In this document: positions 8,101 through 16,916 of the stretch, piece after piece | Layout of the letters: each line of letters opens with the position of its first letter | Position numbering within the stretch: the stretch's first letter is position 1 | Origin: Lysobacter sp. cf310 | GTDB lineage: Bacteria > Pseudomonadota > Gammaproteobacteria > Xanthomonadales > Xanthomonadaceae | Assembly: GCF_900114355.1 (NCBI RefSeq) | Contig: NZ_FOSS01000001.1 | Location: forward strand, 1-64,000 | Reading direction: 5' to 3' | Length of the DNA stretch: 64,000 nt | Translations under genes and position numbers: made by a program | Notes under the pieces: generated by a model | What the model was told of the DNA's origin: nothing | Databases searched by the model: none | Seen by the model: only the letters and a program-made list of their open reading frames with translations

Positions 8101-11100
8101 CGTCTTGTTGCCGCGACTGTCGTAGGCGTACGACGTGGTCGTCCCGTCCGGCAAGCGCACGCTGGCCAGATCGCCGCTGGTGGCGTAGCCATACTCGGTC
8201 TTGAGGCCCAACGCGTTGGTGGCCGACGTCAACTGACCATTACGGCTGTTGTAGACGTTGTTCGCCATCGTGGCGCCGCTGGCATCGGTCTGGGTCAGGA
8301 CCTGGCCGCGGCTGTCGTAGGTCCAGCGCGTGGTCTGATTCAGCGGATTGGTTTCGCTGATCTTGTTGCCGGCGGCGTCGTACTCCCAACGCCAGACCTC
8401 GCCCTCGCCGTTCTCGCGGCTGAGCTCGTTGCCATACACGTCGTAGCCGTGCTTGGTGACCTCGCCCAGCGCATTGACCTCCTGGGTCACGCGGCCGTTC
8501 TCATCGTAGGCGTAGGTCGTGGACTGGCCCAGGCGGTTCTTCACCACCTGGGTGCGGCCCACCAGATCGACGGTGTACTCGATCCGCCTGCCTTCCGCGT
8601 CGATATGCGCGATCAGGCGCCCGTTCTCGTCGTACTCGCTACGCGAGGCGCGGATGCCGCGCGGATCGATGATGTCCTGCAGGTAGTGCGGGAAACGGCC
8701 CTCCAGATAGCCGTAACGGGTGACGCCGCCGCGCTGATCCACCGACGCGCTCAGATTGCCCGCGAAGTCGTAGGTGTAGTCGATGAAGTTGCCGTCCGGC
8801 AGGCGGATGGTGGAGATGCGGCCGGCGCTGTCGCGGATGAACTGCACGCCCACGCCGCTGGAATGCACAATGCCGTCGCGCGTGTAGGTCAGGGTATTGC
8901 CGTCCAGGTCGGTGACCCGGCGGATGCCGACGCCCTGGCGCAGGTCGTAGCGCATGCCCTCCTTGGTGGTCAGGGCGTAGTCGTTCGGGTCCGCCGGACC
9001 GATCTCGCCCAGATCGATCAGTTGGTTGCCCGCCAGCCTCACGTTGCCCAGGGTGGTCTGCTCCAGCTTGGAGGTCGTCCCCGGCAGCGCCTCGAACACG
9101 ATCTGCACGTCGACGTTGGGCACGATGTACTGGCACTCCGGCATCGCCTTGGCGCGGAACTTCTCCAGCTTGCCGTCCGGCAGCGCGACGGTGACGATCG
9201 GATCCCCCTGCGGCTGCACGCACCAGTTGCTGAAGAAGCCCGATCGGTACTCGTTCAAGCTCCAACCCAGGCCGATCGTGCGCGATTCATGCACGCGCAC
9301 GTTCTGGTAGTCGACGCTCCAGCCATAGCCGAAATCGAGCTTCTCGTGGCTGCGGCGGGTGTCGTAGGTGCGCGTGACGGTGATCGGAATGCCCATCACC
9401 GGGATCGACACGTCGGGGAAGCTCAGGCTGAAGTGGCCCAGCTTCATCTCGCCGTCGATCACGATGCTGCTGAACGCCTTGGACTGATGGCCGGCGCTGT
9501 CCCAGGCTTCCAGCACGACCACATACTGGCCGTTGAGCAGGCGCGTGGGGTCGAGTTGCCCCAGTGCGCCCGACACCGCGGTGGTGCCGCTGGCCAGCTG
9601 CTGCGCATGGCTGCCGTCGCGGTCGACCAGGAACAGCTTCCATCCCGCCAGATCGGCGTCCTGCACCGAACCGGTGACGGTCGTCGGCGCGGTGACCACG
9701 GCGTCGTCCGCAGGCGCGGTCAGGGTCAGGGTCGGCCCCTCGCTGCTGTTGGCGTCCAGGACCGTGAACTCGCCGCTGACCTCGACCGTGTCGGTGCCAT
9801 CGCTGACGATCGCGACCAGGGCATGACGCCCGATCAGGGTGGTCTGCACCAGCGCGCGCAGGTTCGCGTCCACCGGCACGAAAGCGCCGTCCATGCGCAG
9901 TTCCACGCTCACCTGCGAACCGGCATTGACCGGCAGGACCTGCACGGTCACCACCTCGTTCGGGCCGACCTGCGGCGGCTGCACATCGAGGGTCGCGCTG
10001 AAGGGCAGCCCCTCGACCACGTGCAGCAACCAGGCCTGCTCGGTCCACAGCGCGCCGTCGCTGACGCGCAGGCGCACCGGGAAGTCGCCGGTCTGGCTGG
10101 GCTGCCAGTCGATGCGGCCGGTCTGGGCGTCGATCGTCATGCCGGCTGGCGCCTGGGTGAGGCTGTAAGCCAGCAGATCGCCGTCCGGGTCCAGGGTCAG
10201 CACGTCGTAGCGGTAGGCGCGCCCCAGCTTGGCCGAGGTCGCCGGCGCGCTGTGGATCACGGGCGCGCCGTTGCCGCCGCCGCTGCTCTGTTCGACCACT
10301 TCCAGGGTGAAGGTTTGCCAAGCCACGCCGCCACGGCCGTCGGCCACTTGCACCTTCAACGCGTGCTGCCCGATCTGGTTCAGCGCCGGCGTCCACTCGA
10401 TGCGGCCGGTATCGGCCGCCATGACCATGCCACGCGGGTACTCGAGCAAGCTGTAGCTCAGGCTATCGCCATCGACGTCCTCGGCAGCGACGTCGTAGAC
10501 GTACGCCTGGCCGACGATCGCGCGCGGGTTGGGCGTGCTGACGATCTGCGGCGCGTGGTTGACCGGATCGTTGACGTACACCGTAAAGGTTTGGCGCGCC
10601 CAGCCGCCGCGGTCGTCGCGTACTTCCAGCTCGAACTCGGCCGCGCCGGCCTGGGCCGCGCTCGGCGTCCAACGCACGGTCGAATCCGGGCCGATCGCGG
10701 CGCCCGCCGGCAGGCGGTTCCAGACGTAGCTCAAGGGATCGCCGTCCGGATCGACGGCGGCCGCGGCGTACTCGTAGGCCTGGCCCAGCGTCATCGATAA
10801 GCCGGGCGTACTGGTGATGGACGGGGCGCGGTTGGGCGTGGCGTAGACCTTGATCGCGTAGGCCTGTTCCGCTCGCGCGTTGCGCTCGTCGGTCGCCACC
10901 ACCTTGACCGCGACCGGCGTGGCCGGGGCGGTGCTGGGCTGCCACAACACGGTGCCGGTGCGCGCGTCGATCTGCATGCCCGCCGGCGCGCCTTCCAGCG
11001 AGTAACGGATGCGCTGACCCTCCGGGTCGGTGGCGCGCACGTCATAGCGGTAGACCTGGTCCACCGTTGCGGCGGTGACTGCGGTCGAGACGATGGTCGG

Positions 11101-14100
11101 GGCCCGATTGGGTTCGGTCGAGACCGACACGTCGACGGTCCAGGATTGCTGGGTGGCGATGCCGTTGAGGCTGCGTGCGGCCAGCACGAAGGTATAGCGA
11201 CCCACCTGGCCCCAGCGCGGGATCCACGTCACCTCACCGGTGCGCGGATTGACGATCGCACCTTCCGGAGCGCTGCTCAACTCGTAGGTCACCGCGTCGC
11301 CCAGGTGCGGCGAAGTCGCCGCGGCCTGATAGCGGTAGGCCTGATGCTCGATCGCGTTGCGCGGCGCGGTGCTGGTGATGCTGGGCGCGAGCATGCGCTC
11401 GCTCACCGCGATCACCCACAGCAAGCGGGCCTGCAGCCCGCCATGGTCGGCCACGCTGATCGACGCCATGCGGCCGGACGCCATGTTGTTGCCGAGCTCG
11501 CACTCGTTCTCGTCGGCGGCAGCAAGGATCACCGCGGTGACCTCCTCGTTGCCGACCGCCTCGATCGTGGTCGCCAACTGCGCGGCCACGCTCTGCCCCG
11601 GCGCGACGGCGGGCACGGTCGCCTTGCCGATCAGGCTTCCGCTGTCGACGCCGCCTCGATAGAACGCGACCTCCAGCGGGCGGCTGGCGGCGGTGCCGCG
11701 GTTGCCGACATCCGCGGTCAGGGTGATGCCCGCACCGTTCTGCACGCCGTACGGCGCGGAGACGCGCAGGTCGGAGCGGAACGCGGTGGCCTGGCTCACC
11801 GCCTGGCGCTGGCCCTGCACGTACAGCGCCGCCGGCGGACGCGACACGTCGGCAGGGGTCGGTCGCAGGTCGCTACGGACCTGGTCCAAGGCGAAGGCGC
11901 TCTGATGCAGCACGCGCGAACCCGCATGCCAAGGCAGCGAAGTCGAGGCGTAGGCACGCAACGCATTGCTCTCGCTGACCAGCAGCGTGGCGTTGCCGTC
12001 GCCGTCCAGGTCCACCAGGGTCGGCGTGTGCGAATGATGGTCGCTCATGCCGGTGAAGCGCCACAGCACCGCACCCGTACGACCGGCCACGACCTGCACA
12101 TAGCCGGGATTGGTGGTGAAGATCTCGAGCTCGCCGTCGCGGTCGATGTCGGCCGCCATCGCGGCGCGCGAATTGTTCGCGCTCCAGTTGGTTGCGCCGC
12201 TGATGTCCCACAGGGTCTCGCCGCCGGCGCTGGAATGCAGGCGACCGGAAGCCGCCACGAAGACGTCCTCGCTGCCGTCGCCGGTGAAGTCGGCGACCAG
12301 CAGCGGCCCCGCGACCGAGACCTGCGAGGTCCGCAGCCACACGTTGTTGCCGTCGGCGTCCACCAGGCTCAGGCGATAGCCACGGCTGGTGGACTCGCTG
12401 ATCGCGATATGCGCTCGCGCGCTGCCGGCCACGCGCACCGGCGCGTAGTAGGCGAAATTGACGGTGCCGTCCAGGGCGCTGGGCAGCTTCTTGCGCAGCG
12501 CGCCGTTGGCGTCGCGGATCTCGCCGCGGTACAGCACTTCGCGGCGGCCGTCCTGATCCAGGTCGATCGCCAGGGCCTGGCCCCGGCTGTCGGCGCTGGC
12601 CGGGAACTGCCACTTGAGCGTGCCGCCGGCGCCGAACACCGACGGACCGATCAGGATCTCCGCGCTGCCGTCGCCGTCCAGGTCGCTCACGCTGATCGCG
12701 TTGTAGTTGAGCGCGTTGGCGGCCACCGGCACGTTGCTGACCCAGCGCTGGCTGCCGTCGGGACGCAATGCGACCAGGTAGCGCTGGCTGTCGACGAACA
12801 GGATCGAGACGTTGCCCTGCCCTTCCAGGTCGGCCATCGCCGGCTGGATGTACCAATCCGGCGTGCGCTGGTTGTAGCTCCACAGCGTCTCGCCGGTGTC
12901 GGCGTCGAACGCGTGCAGACGACGATTGCCGACGGTGGTGTCGGTCCAGCTGATCGCCACCACCGCGGTCAGGTCGGCGGACGTCAGCTGGCCGTCCATG
13001 TCGGTGTCGAGGATCGGACCCACCAACGGCTGGGTCGGGAACCGCACCTTGGCGTTGGCCCAACGCGAACCGGGCGCGAATTCGCCCACCGCCGGATCGC
13101 GCGCCAGGCAGAACGGATTGGCCGCGGCCATGGCGGCCGGATAGCGCGAGTTCACCGAGGCGGCGGGCCAGCTCAGGCGTCCGCTCAGGCCGTCGACGTC
13201 CGCGCCCGGCGGCAGGGTCGTGCCCTGCCACGCGAACTGCTCCAGCACGTTGACGTCGCTGACGGTCGGCGAGTACGAGTAGGCCGAACCCAGCGTGGCC
13301 TGCAGCGCCGGCGCATTGGTGATGCGCGGCGCCTGATTGGGCAGATCGCCCAACAGGGTGTAGACCTGCAGATCGTAGTTGCCGTGCTGGTCGCGCACGC
13401 GCAACACCACGCGCTCGCTCTTGCCGGCGAACGCGGCGGGCACCTGCCACTGCACCGCGCCTGTGGCCGCGTCGATGCTCAGACCGGCCGGTCCCATGAA
13501 GACGTCGTAGCGCAGCTCGGAGGACGGCGCCGCGGTGACCTGCGTCGCATAGGCGTAGAGCGTGCCTTGCACGGCGCGGCGCTCGGGTTCGGAGACGAAG
13601 CGAGGCGGCAGGATCGCGGCGTCGACACCGAGCGTATAGCGCTGCCGCACCTCGGCGCCGGCCAGATCGCGCACCACCAGCTCCACCGTATGCGTACCGG
13701 CCTGCGAAGCATCCGGCACGAAGGTGAGCTCACCGGTCAGGCGATTGATCGCCATGCCGATCGGCGCGACCGCCAGCGTGTAGGACATCGCGTCGCCGCG
13801 GTCGGGGTCGGCCACGGTCGGCGCGTAGACATAGCGCCGGCCGACGCCGGTGGTCGTCACCGGCGTGGAGGTGATGGCCGGCGCCTGATTCTGATCCAGC
13901 ACCTGCACCGAGAAACTCTGCTCGGCATACAGGCCGGCGCGGTCGGTCACGCGTGCGCGCACCCAGGCCACGTCCAGCGCATTGTTGTCGCTGGCGCATT
14001 CGGCGACCTGGGTGGGCACCAGAATGCGCGCGCTCAGACGACTGGGCTCGGTGCCGGCCTGCACCCACCACGGAACGGTCAGGTGCGAGAGCGCACCGGC

Positions 14101-16383
14101 CGCCAGATCGGGCACGGCCTCGACCGACACCAGTTGGTCGTCGGCGAAGATCTGCACGGCGACCGCGTCGCCCACCGGCGCCAGGCCGCGGTTGCCGATG
14201 TCCAGCTCGATGGTGGCGCCGTTGGAGCTCAGCCCGTGCACGTAGACGTCGGGCAGATTGCGGGTGGGCAGCTGCTGCAGGATTTCCTGCACCTTGATCT
14301 TCAGCAGCGCGTTGGTGAACGACTGCGCCACTCGGCCGCCGTCGCGCAGGACTTCGATGTCCCAGGCCGCGCCGCCGGTCTCCAGCGCCATGTTGACGTA
14401 GTCGGCGATGGTCGTGCCGTCGCCGCCGTAGGCGCTGGCGTTCGCGCAGGTTTGGAAGCCGCCGCGTCCGTCGGCCTTGTAGCCGACCTTGTGCTGGCCC
14501 AAGCCCAGCGCCGCGCTGCCGTCGCCGCACTTGAAGCGGGCGTTGACCACCGCGTTGAGCACGGCCTTCTGCGCGCGCATCTCGCCCAGCAAGGACGCGT
14601 AGGTGATCGACGCGTCTGTGTTGTCGCGGTCTTCGTCGGTGACCAGGATGATGTTGCGGGCGGTCGTTTCGCGCAGCGGGTACTGGAAGATGGCGTGACG
14701 CACCGCGCGCCAACCGTCCTCGGTGCCGCTGCCGCGCAGCGCCAACTGCGCGCTCGCGGTGATGAACTGGCGGTAGTCGCCGGTCAGGGTGGTGCCGACG
14801 TTGATCGGCAGCGGTACCGGATCGTAGGCCAGCAGGCCGTAGCGATTGGGCACGGCACCGTCGCCGACACCGTTGGTGGTCAGGTGGGCCTCCAGCGGCG
14901 CGGCGAAGTCGGCGATCCAGTCGTGTTCGCCCGACATCGAGCCGGACTCGTCCACCACCACCACCACGTCGGCGGCCGCGGCCAGGCTGGAGGTGCGCTC
15001 GCCGCCGGCCATGCACATCGCGTTCGGCAGGCGGTTGTTGCCGGCCCAGCCGGCGCCATTCCAGGCGATATCGCCGGTATCGGACGCAATGGTCATGCCA
15101 TCCGGGCGCTTGAGCAGTTGGTACCGCAGCAGATCGCCGAGGTCCGGATCCTGCGCGCGCAGCGGGTAGAGATACCCTTCCAGTTCCGGCGCGTCGTGCA
15201 CCGGCGAGGTCACGATCAGCGGCGGACGGTTGCTGCGCTCCACCACCACCACGAAGGACTGCGCATCGCTGGCGCCGGCGCGGTCGGTGACGGCCACGGT
15301 CACCGGATGCTCGCCGGCCTGGTCGACGCCGGGCGACCACTCGATCAGACCCGTGGCCGGATCGATGCGCATGCCGTCCGGCGCGTTCACCAGCGAATAG
15401 GTCAGCACGTCGCCGACGTCGATGTCTTCGGCGGTGACCGGATAGCGGTAGGGCGTATTGTCCAGCGCCCGCAGCGGCGGCACGCTGGTGATATGCGGCG
15501 GGTCGTTGACCGGCGTCACCTCGATCGCGACCGTGGCCACGTTGGAGTCGAACTCGCCGTCGTTGCTGCGGAAGGTCAGGCGGTCCGGGCCGTTGTAGTT
15601 GGGCGACGGGGTATAGACCAGATCCGGCGCGCTGCCGGTGAGCGTGCCGTGCTGCGGCTGTTCCAGCACTTCGTAGGTCAGGCTGTCGGACTGGGTGTCG
15701 CTGGCGGTCAGCCTGAGCGTCAGCGCGGTGTCTTCCGGCGTCGACAGGTTCTGGTCCTGCGCGACCGGCGGCTGGTTGTAGCAGCGCTGGTAGCCGCGGA
15801 ACTCGAAGCTCAGCCAACCGTGGCCGGTGAGCTGATAGTCGCGCAAGCGGATCACCGCGAACTGCTGGACGCGGTAGTCGTAGCGGTTGCCCTGCCCGCG
15901 CGTCTGCGAGTACGCGGGCACGACGATGTCGCGTCCGACCAGGGCGGCCATGTTCTTTCGCACCTGCGCGGCATTCATCGAGCCGGGAGCGCCTTGCGCC
16001 CAGTCGCCGATATCCAGTCGCTGGTCCTGAGCGTCGTCGGGATTGCGGTAGGTGTCGCTGTCGCCCGGCGGCACCAGGCTGGCGGCCAGAGTCGGCGCGC
16101 TGGGGTGGCCGCTCCAGGTGAGCCAGCTGTAGTTGCCGGCCCCGGTACCACGCGGCATGCGTTCGAACACGGTGCCGGGCGTCGCGTCCTGCAGCAGGGA
16201 GGCCGGGACCGCGATCGGATAGATCGCGCAGAAGTTGGCGTCCGGCGTAGACGCACCGAAGGCTTCGATCAGCCGTTGCTGGGCACCCGACGCGAGCACC
16301 GCGCCTGCCACCACCACCGCGCCCAGGAATCCCCAGGCGAACGTACGCAAACTACGGCCGCTACGACCGTTTTCCCTGTTCAT
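5122..16383 (-). CDS. Giant RHS/YD-repeat polymorphic toxin with C-terminal NucA/NucB-type DNase domain
   Basis: A 3753-residue secreted protein; GGGGAG lies eight bases before the ATG. Order by approximate residue: signal anchor 10-35; tandem-95/cadherin-like domain 205-295; putative Ig (He_PIG) repeats 296-470; von Willebrand A domain 470-690 with MIDAS D478-E-S480-G-S482; CARDB-like 705-800; more He_PIG repeats 815-1085; VCBS/FG-GAP propeller 1085-1510 with DLDGDGSAE-type calcium loops; second CARDB-like 1535-1640; about six He_PIG repeats 1660-2125; Ig-like 2125-2300; RHS shell with YD repeats 2480-3400; RHS core 3440-3550 (GLGSTRLLT, YYLRARYMNPANGRFTQMD). The last 200 residues hold two hydrophobic stretches and C3684-DEYPW, then REGG and an N-x-x-x-G segment, as in NucA/NucB endonucleases. 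The RHS shell should encapsulate the toxin; VWA and Ig repeats suggest surface display and adhesion. The immunity gene follows at once. The nuclease call rests on motif match only. Confidence 0.9.
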   Translation of the reverse strand: MNRENGRSGRSLRTFAWGFLGAVVVAGAVLASGAQQRLIEAFGASTPDANFCAIYPIAVPASLLQDATPGTVFERMPRGTGAGNYSWLTWSGHPSAPTLAASLVPPGDSDTYRNPDDAQDQRLDIGDWAQGAPGSMNAAQVRKNMAALVGRDIVVPAYSQTRGQGNRYDYRVQQFAVIRLRDYQLTGHGWLSFEFRGYQRCYNQPPVAQDQNLSTPEDTALTLRLTASDTQSDSLTYEVLEQPQHGTLTGSAPDLVYTPSPNYNGPDRLTFRSNDGEFDSNVATVAIEVTPVNDPPHITSVPPLRALDNTPYRYPVTAEDIDVGDVLTYSLVNAPDGMRIDPATGLIEWSPGVDQAGEHPVTVAVTDRAGASDAQSFVVVVERSNRPPLIVTSPVHDAPELEGYLYPLRAQDPDLGDLLRYQLLKRPDGMTIASDTGDIAWNGAGWAGNNRLPNAMCMAGGERTSSLAAAADVVVVVDESGSMSGEHDWIADFAAPLEAHLTTNGVGDGAVPNRYGLLAYDPVPLPINVGTTLTGDYRQFITASAQLALRGSGTEDGWRAVRHAIFQYPLRETTARNIILVTDEDRDNTDASITYASLLGEMRAQKAVLNAVVNARFKCGDGSAALGLGQHKVGYKADGRGGFQTCANASAYGGDGTTIADYVNMALETGGAAWDIEVLRDGGRVAQSFTNALLKIKVQEILQQLPTRNLPDVYVHGLSSNGATIELDIGNRGLAPVGDAVAVQIFADDQLVSVEAVPDLAAGALSHLTVPWWVQAGTEPSRLSARILVPTQVAECASDNNALDVAWVRARVTDRAGLYAEQSFSVQVLDQNQAPAITSTPVTTTGVGRRYVYAPTVADPDRGDAMSYTLAVAPIGMAINRLTGELTFVPDASQAGTHTVELVVRDLAGAEVRQRYTLGVDAAILPPRFVSEPERRAVQGTLYAYATQVTAAPSSELRYDVFMGPAGLSIDAATGAVQWQVPAAFAGKSERVVLRVRDQHGNYDLQVYTLLGDLPNQAPRITNAPALQATLGSAYSYSPTVSDVNVLEQFAWQGTTLPPGADVDGLSGRLSWPAASVNSRYPAAMAAANPFCLARDPAVGEFAPGSRWANAKVRFPTQPLVGPILDTDMDGQLTSADLTAVVAISWTDTTVGNRRLHAFDADTGETLWSYNQRTPDWYIQPAMADLEGQGNVSILFVDSQRYLVALRPDGSQRWVSNVPVAANALNYNAISVSDLDGDGSAEILIGPSVFGAGGTLKWQFPASADSRGQALAIDLDQDGRREVLYRGEIRDANGALRKKLPSALDGTVNFAYYAPVRVAGSARAHIAISESTSRGYRLSLVDADGNNVWLRTSQVSVAGPLLVADFTGDGSEDVFVAASGRLHSSAGGETLWDISGATNWSANNSRAAMAADIDRDGELEIFTTNPGYVQVVAGRTGAVLWRFTGMSDHHSHTPTLVDLDGDGNATLLVSESNALRAYASTSLPWHAGSRVLHQSAFALDQVRSDLRPTPADVSRPPAALYVQGQRQAVSQATAFRSDLRVSAPYGVQNGAGITLTADVGNRGTAASRPLEVAFYRGGVDSGSLIGKATVPAVAPGQSVAAQLATTIEAVGNEEVTAVILAAADENECELGNNMASGRMASISVADHGGLQARLLWVIAVSERMLAPSITSTAPRNAIEHQAYRYQAAATSPHLGDAVTYELSSAPEGAIVNPRTGEVTWIPRWGQVGRYTFVLAARSLNGIATQQSWTVDVSVSTEPNRAPTIVSTAVTAATVDQVYRYDVRATDPEGQRIRYSLEGAPAGMQIDARTGTVLWQPSTAPATPVAVKVVATDERNARAEQAYAIKVYATPNRAPSITSTPGLSMTLGQAYEYAAAAVDPDGDPLSYVWNRLPAGAAIGPDSTVRWTPSAAQAGAAEFELEVRDDRGGWARQTFTVYVNDPVNHAPQIVSTPNPRAIVGQAYVYDVAAEDVDGDSLSYSLLEYPRGMVMAADTGRIEWTPALNQIGQHALKVQVADGRGGVAWQTFTLEVVEQSSGGGNGAPVIHSAPATSAKLGRAYRYDVLTLDPDGDLLAYSLTQAPAGMTIDAQTGRIDWQPSQTGDFPVRLRVSDGALWTEQAWLLHVVEGLPFSATLDVQPPQVGPNEVVTVQVLPVNAGSQVSVELRMDGAFVPVDANLRALVQTTLIGRHALVAIVSDGTDTVEVSGEFTVLDANSSEGPTLTLTAPADDAVVTAPTTVTGSVQDADLAGWKLFLVDRDGSHAQQLASGTTAVSGALGQLDPTRLLNGQYVVVLEAWDSAGHQSKAFSSIVIDGEMKLGHFSLSFPDVSIPVMGIPITVTRTYDTRRSHEKLDFGYGWSVDYQNVRVHESRTIGLGWSLNEYRSGFFSNWCVQPQGDPIVTVALPDGKLEKFRAKAMPECQYIVPNVDVQIVFEALPGTTSKLEQTTLGNVRLAGNQLIDLGEIGPADPNDYALTTKEGMRYDLRQGVGIRRVTDLDGNTLTYTRDGIVHSSGVGVQFIRDSAGRISTIRLPDGNFIDYTYDFAGNLSASVDQRGGVTRYGYLEGRFPHYLQDIIDPRGIRASRSEYDENGRLIAHIDAEGRRIEYTVDLVGRTQVVKNRLGQSTTYAYDENGRVTQEVNALGEVTKHGYDVYGNELSRENGEGEVWRWEYDAAGNKISETNPLNQTTRWTYDSRGQVLTQTDASGATMANNVYNSRNGQLTSATNALGLKTEYGYATSGDLASVRLPDGTTTSYAYDSRGNKTRETNALGSVIVYTYDDAGHVLTETRTRTAADGSTRSLVTRHTYDAKGNRTSTTDAAGQVSRWEYNAIDKPSAEIDANGNRTEMDYDAFGQLVETRHPDGTRDRSVYDAESRVIATIDRAGRTTTMVYDAAGRLIETHLPDGAVNRVGYDKAGREVRREDARGNVTTIAYDDAGRQTVVTDALGRSTTTAYNVNGTKASVKDALARTTKFVYDPMGRLVETIHPDTTTADTDNPRSRVGYDAQGRKASTTDEMGRVTAFEYTPTGQLSAVVDAAGSRTTFGYDELGNKIAQTDALGRVTQWAYDDAGRPVARTLPGGQVETWTYDGNGNRIGHVDFNGAQRQFRYDSMNRELEVRHADGSGAVTTYTATGQIATRADAAGTATYGYDAGDRLNSVVQADGVTIAYQYDLMGNRLRMTTANQDIAYSYDELNRLATVVRGGATTTYGYNEVGSRSLLQLPNGNRADYTYDVRNRLKTLTHRSAANAVLLGFTYTVDNTGLRTQAVESSVGSTRTVTYQYDALKRLKREQVVDSTRGNRTTDWTYDAVGNRLTQVRTKAGVTASTAYTYDANDRLEREDVGGGGSVQYRYDANGSLIERSDVAGLSVYSYDGGDRLVDAVTPTGAMSYRYDPAGIRQGQTVNGVTTRYVVDPTARNDQVIEEHTGSRAVLYLIGDDRIGRSDGAQTVYLHGDGLGSTRLLTTSAGAAADRYWFEAFGETESHTGSSDNAFLFAGEQLDPNLGFYYLRARYMNPANGRFTQMDAYAGDGSDPVSLHKYLYANANPAYYVDPSGYFSDLGGMTMGLQIQAQLSVTAVPSLVTAGLIAKVTLYSVAAVTGTYVLTDVLIRTKLEECINSAKSGQNKCKPQFAMFLVGDDSSEVREHVGDALSEGKPSMLSRQEPPHSRAWLRLNKGPGRACAGGAGTDCDEYPWAASREGGAANDVSLRSVNESQNRSVGSHLRWFHARCGIPANTPSRKYKVVAVRGLPVTGYVCSR

Positions 16384-16803
16384 ACCGCGCTCCCCAGAGC
16401 ATAGCCATCCAAGCAGTCATCGCCATCCGTGGCCCGATCAGGGGACCTGGCAGAACGCTGCCAACACTTGCCTACACCCTCCCGGCGACCGTCGACGAGA
16501 GGGCATTACGATTTCGCGAAAGGGCGAGCCATCGGCGCGCTCACCCTCTCTGCAACAACCCGAGGGAACGTCGCGCGTCTGCCGCCGAACCTGTCGGCGA
16601 CGAATGCTGCTTGCAGTCCGAGTGCCAGCCCGGCCCAAACGCGTGCCGGCCCGGCAAGACATCCCACGATCCCCCATAACAGCGTAGCGCATCGGACATT
16701 ACGAACAGAAGCGTGCGCGTCCGCTCCGGTCGGCCTCAACACCGTTACGGACGCCTAGGAGCGGGAAAGCGACGACAAGCCGCTGCCCCGCCAAGCGCAC
16801 TCA
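16384..16803. other. Intergenic region upstream of the RHS gene; no gene seen
   Basis: About 420 bases between the RHS start and the tRNA-like repeat. It should contain the RHS promoter, but I found no convincing -35/-10 pair. Short ORFs on both strands here lack ribosome-binding sites and protein-like composition. Base composition is less GC-skewed by codon position than in the neighbouring genes. Confidence 0.4.
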
Positions 16804-16825
16804 GGTGCCGGAAATAGGAATCGAA
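16804..16825 (-). repeat. 22-bp copy of the tRNA-Thr 3' end (attachment-site-like)
   Basis: On the minus strand this is 22 bases identical to the T-loop, T-stem, acceptor stem, discriminator and first two bases of the CCA end of the tRNA-Thr gene at 33788-33863. Identity stops sharply at both ends. It is in direct orientation with that tRNA and lies on its 3' side, the arrangement left when an element integrates at a tRNA 3' end. No integrase gene is visible in between. Confidence 0.7.
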
Positions 16826-16916
16826 GCTGGCTTATCACCCGATCGCCCTGCCTGGACGAAGCCCGCCCGAGCGGCGGGCTTGCCGATGCGGGCCGGCGCC
16901 TACCGCGCTGCGCCGC

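Noticed and set aside
5026-10800. A 1924-codon plus-strand ORF, and another of 1752 codons at 11146-16404
   Set aside because: Both are antisense to the RHS gene; their His/Arg/Gln/Val-rich composition is what the complement of high-GC repeats gives, and they have no domain pattern.
16429-16758. Short ORFs upstream of the RHS gene
   Set aside because: Overlapping frames on both strands, no ribosome-binding site, low-complexity Arg/Pro composition.
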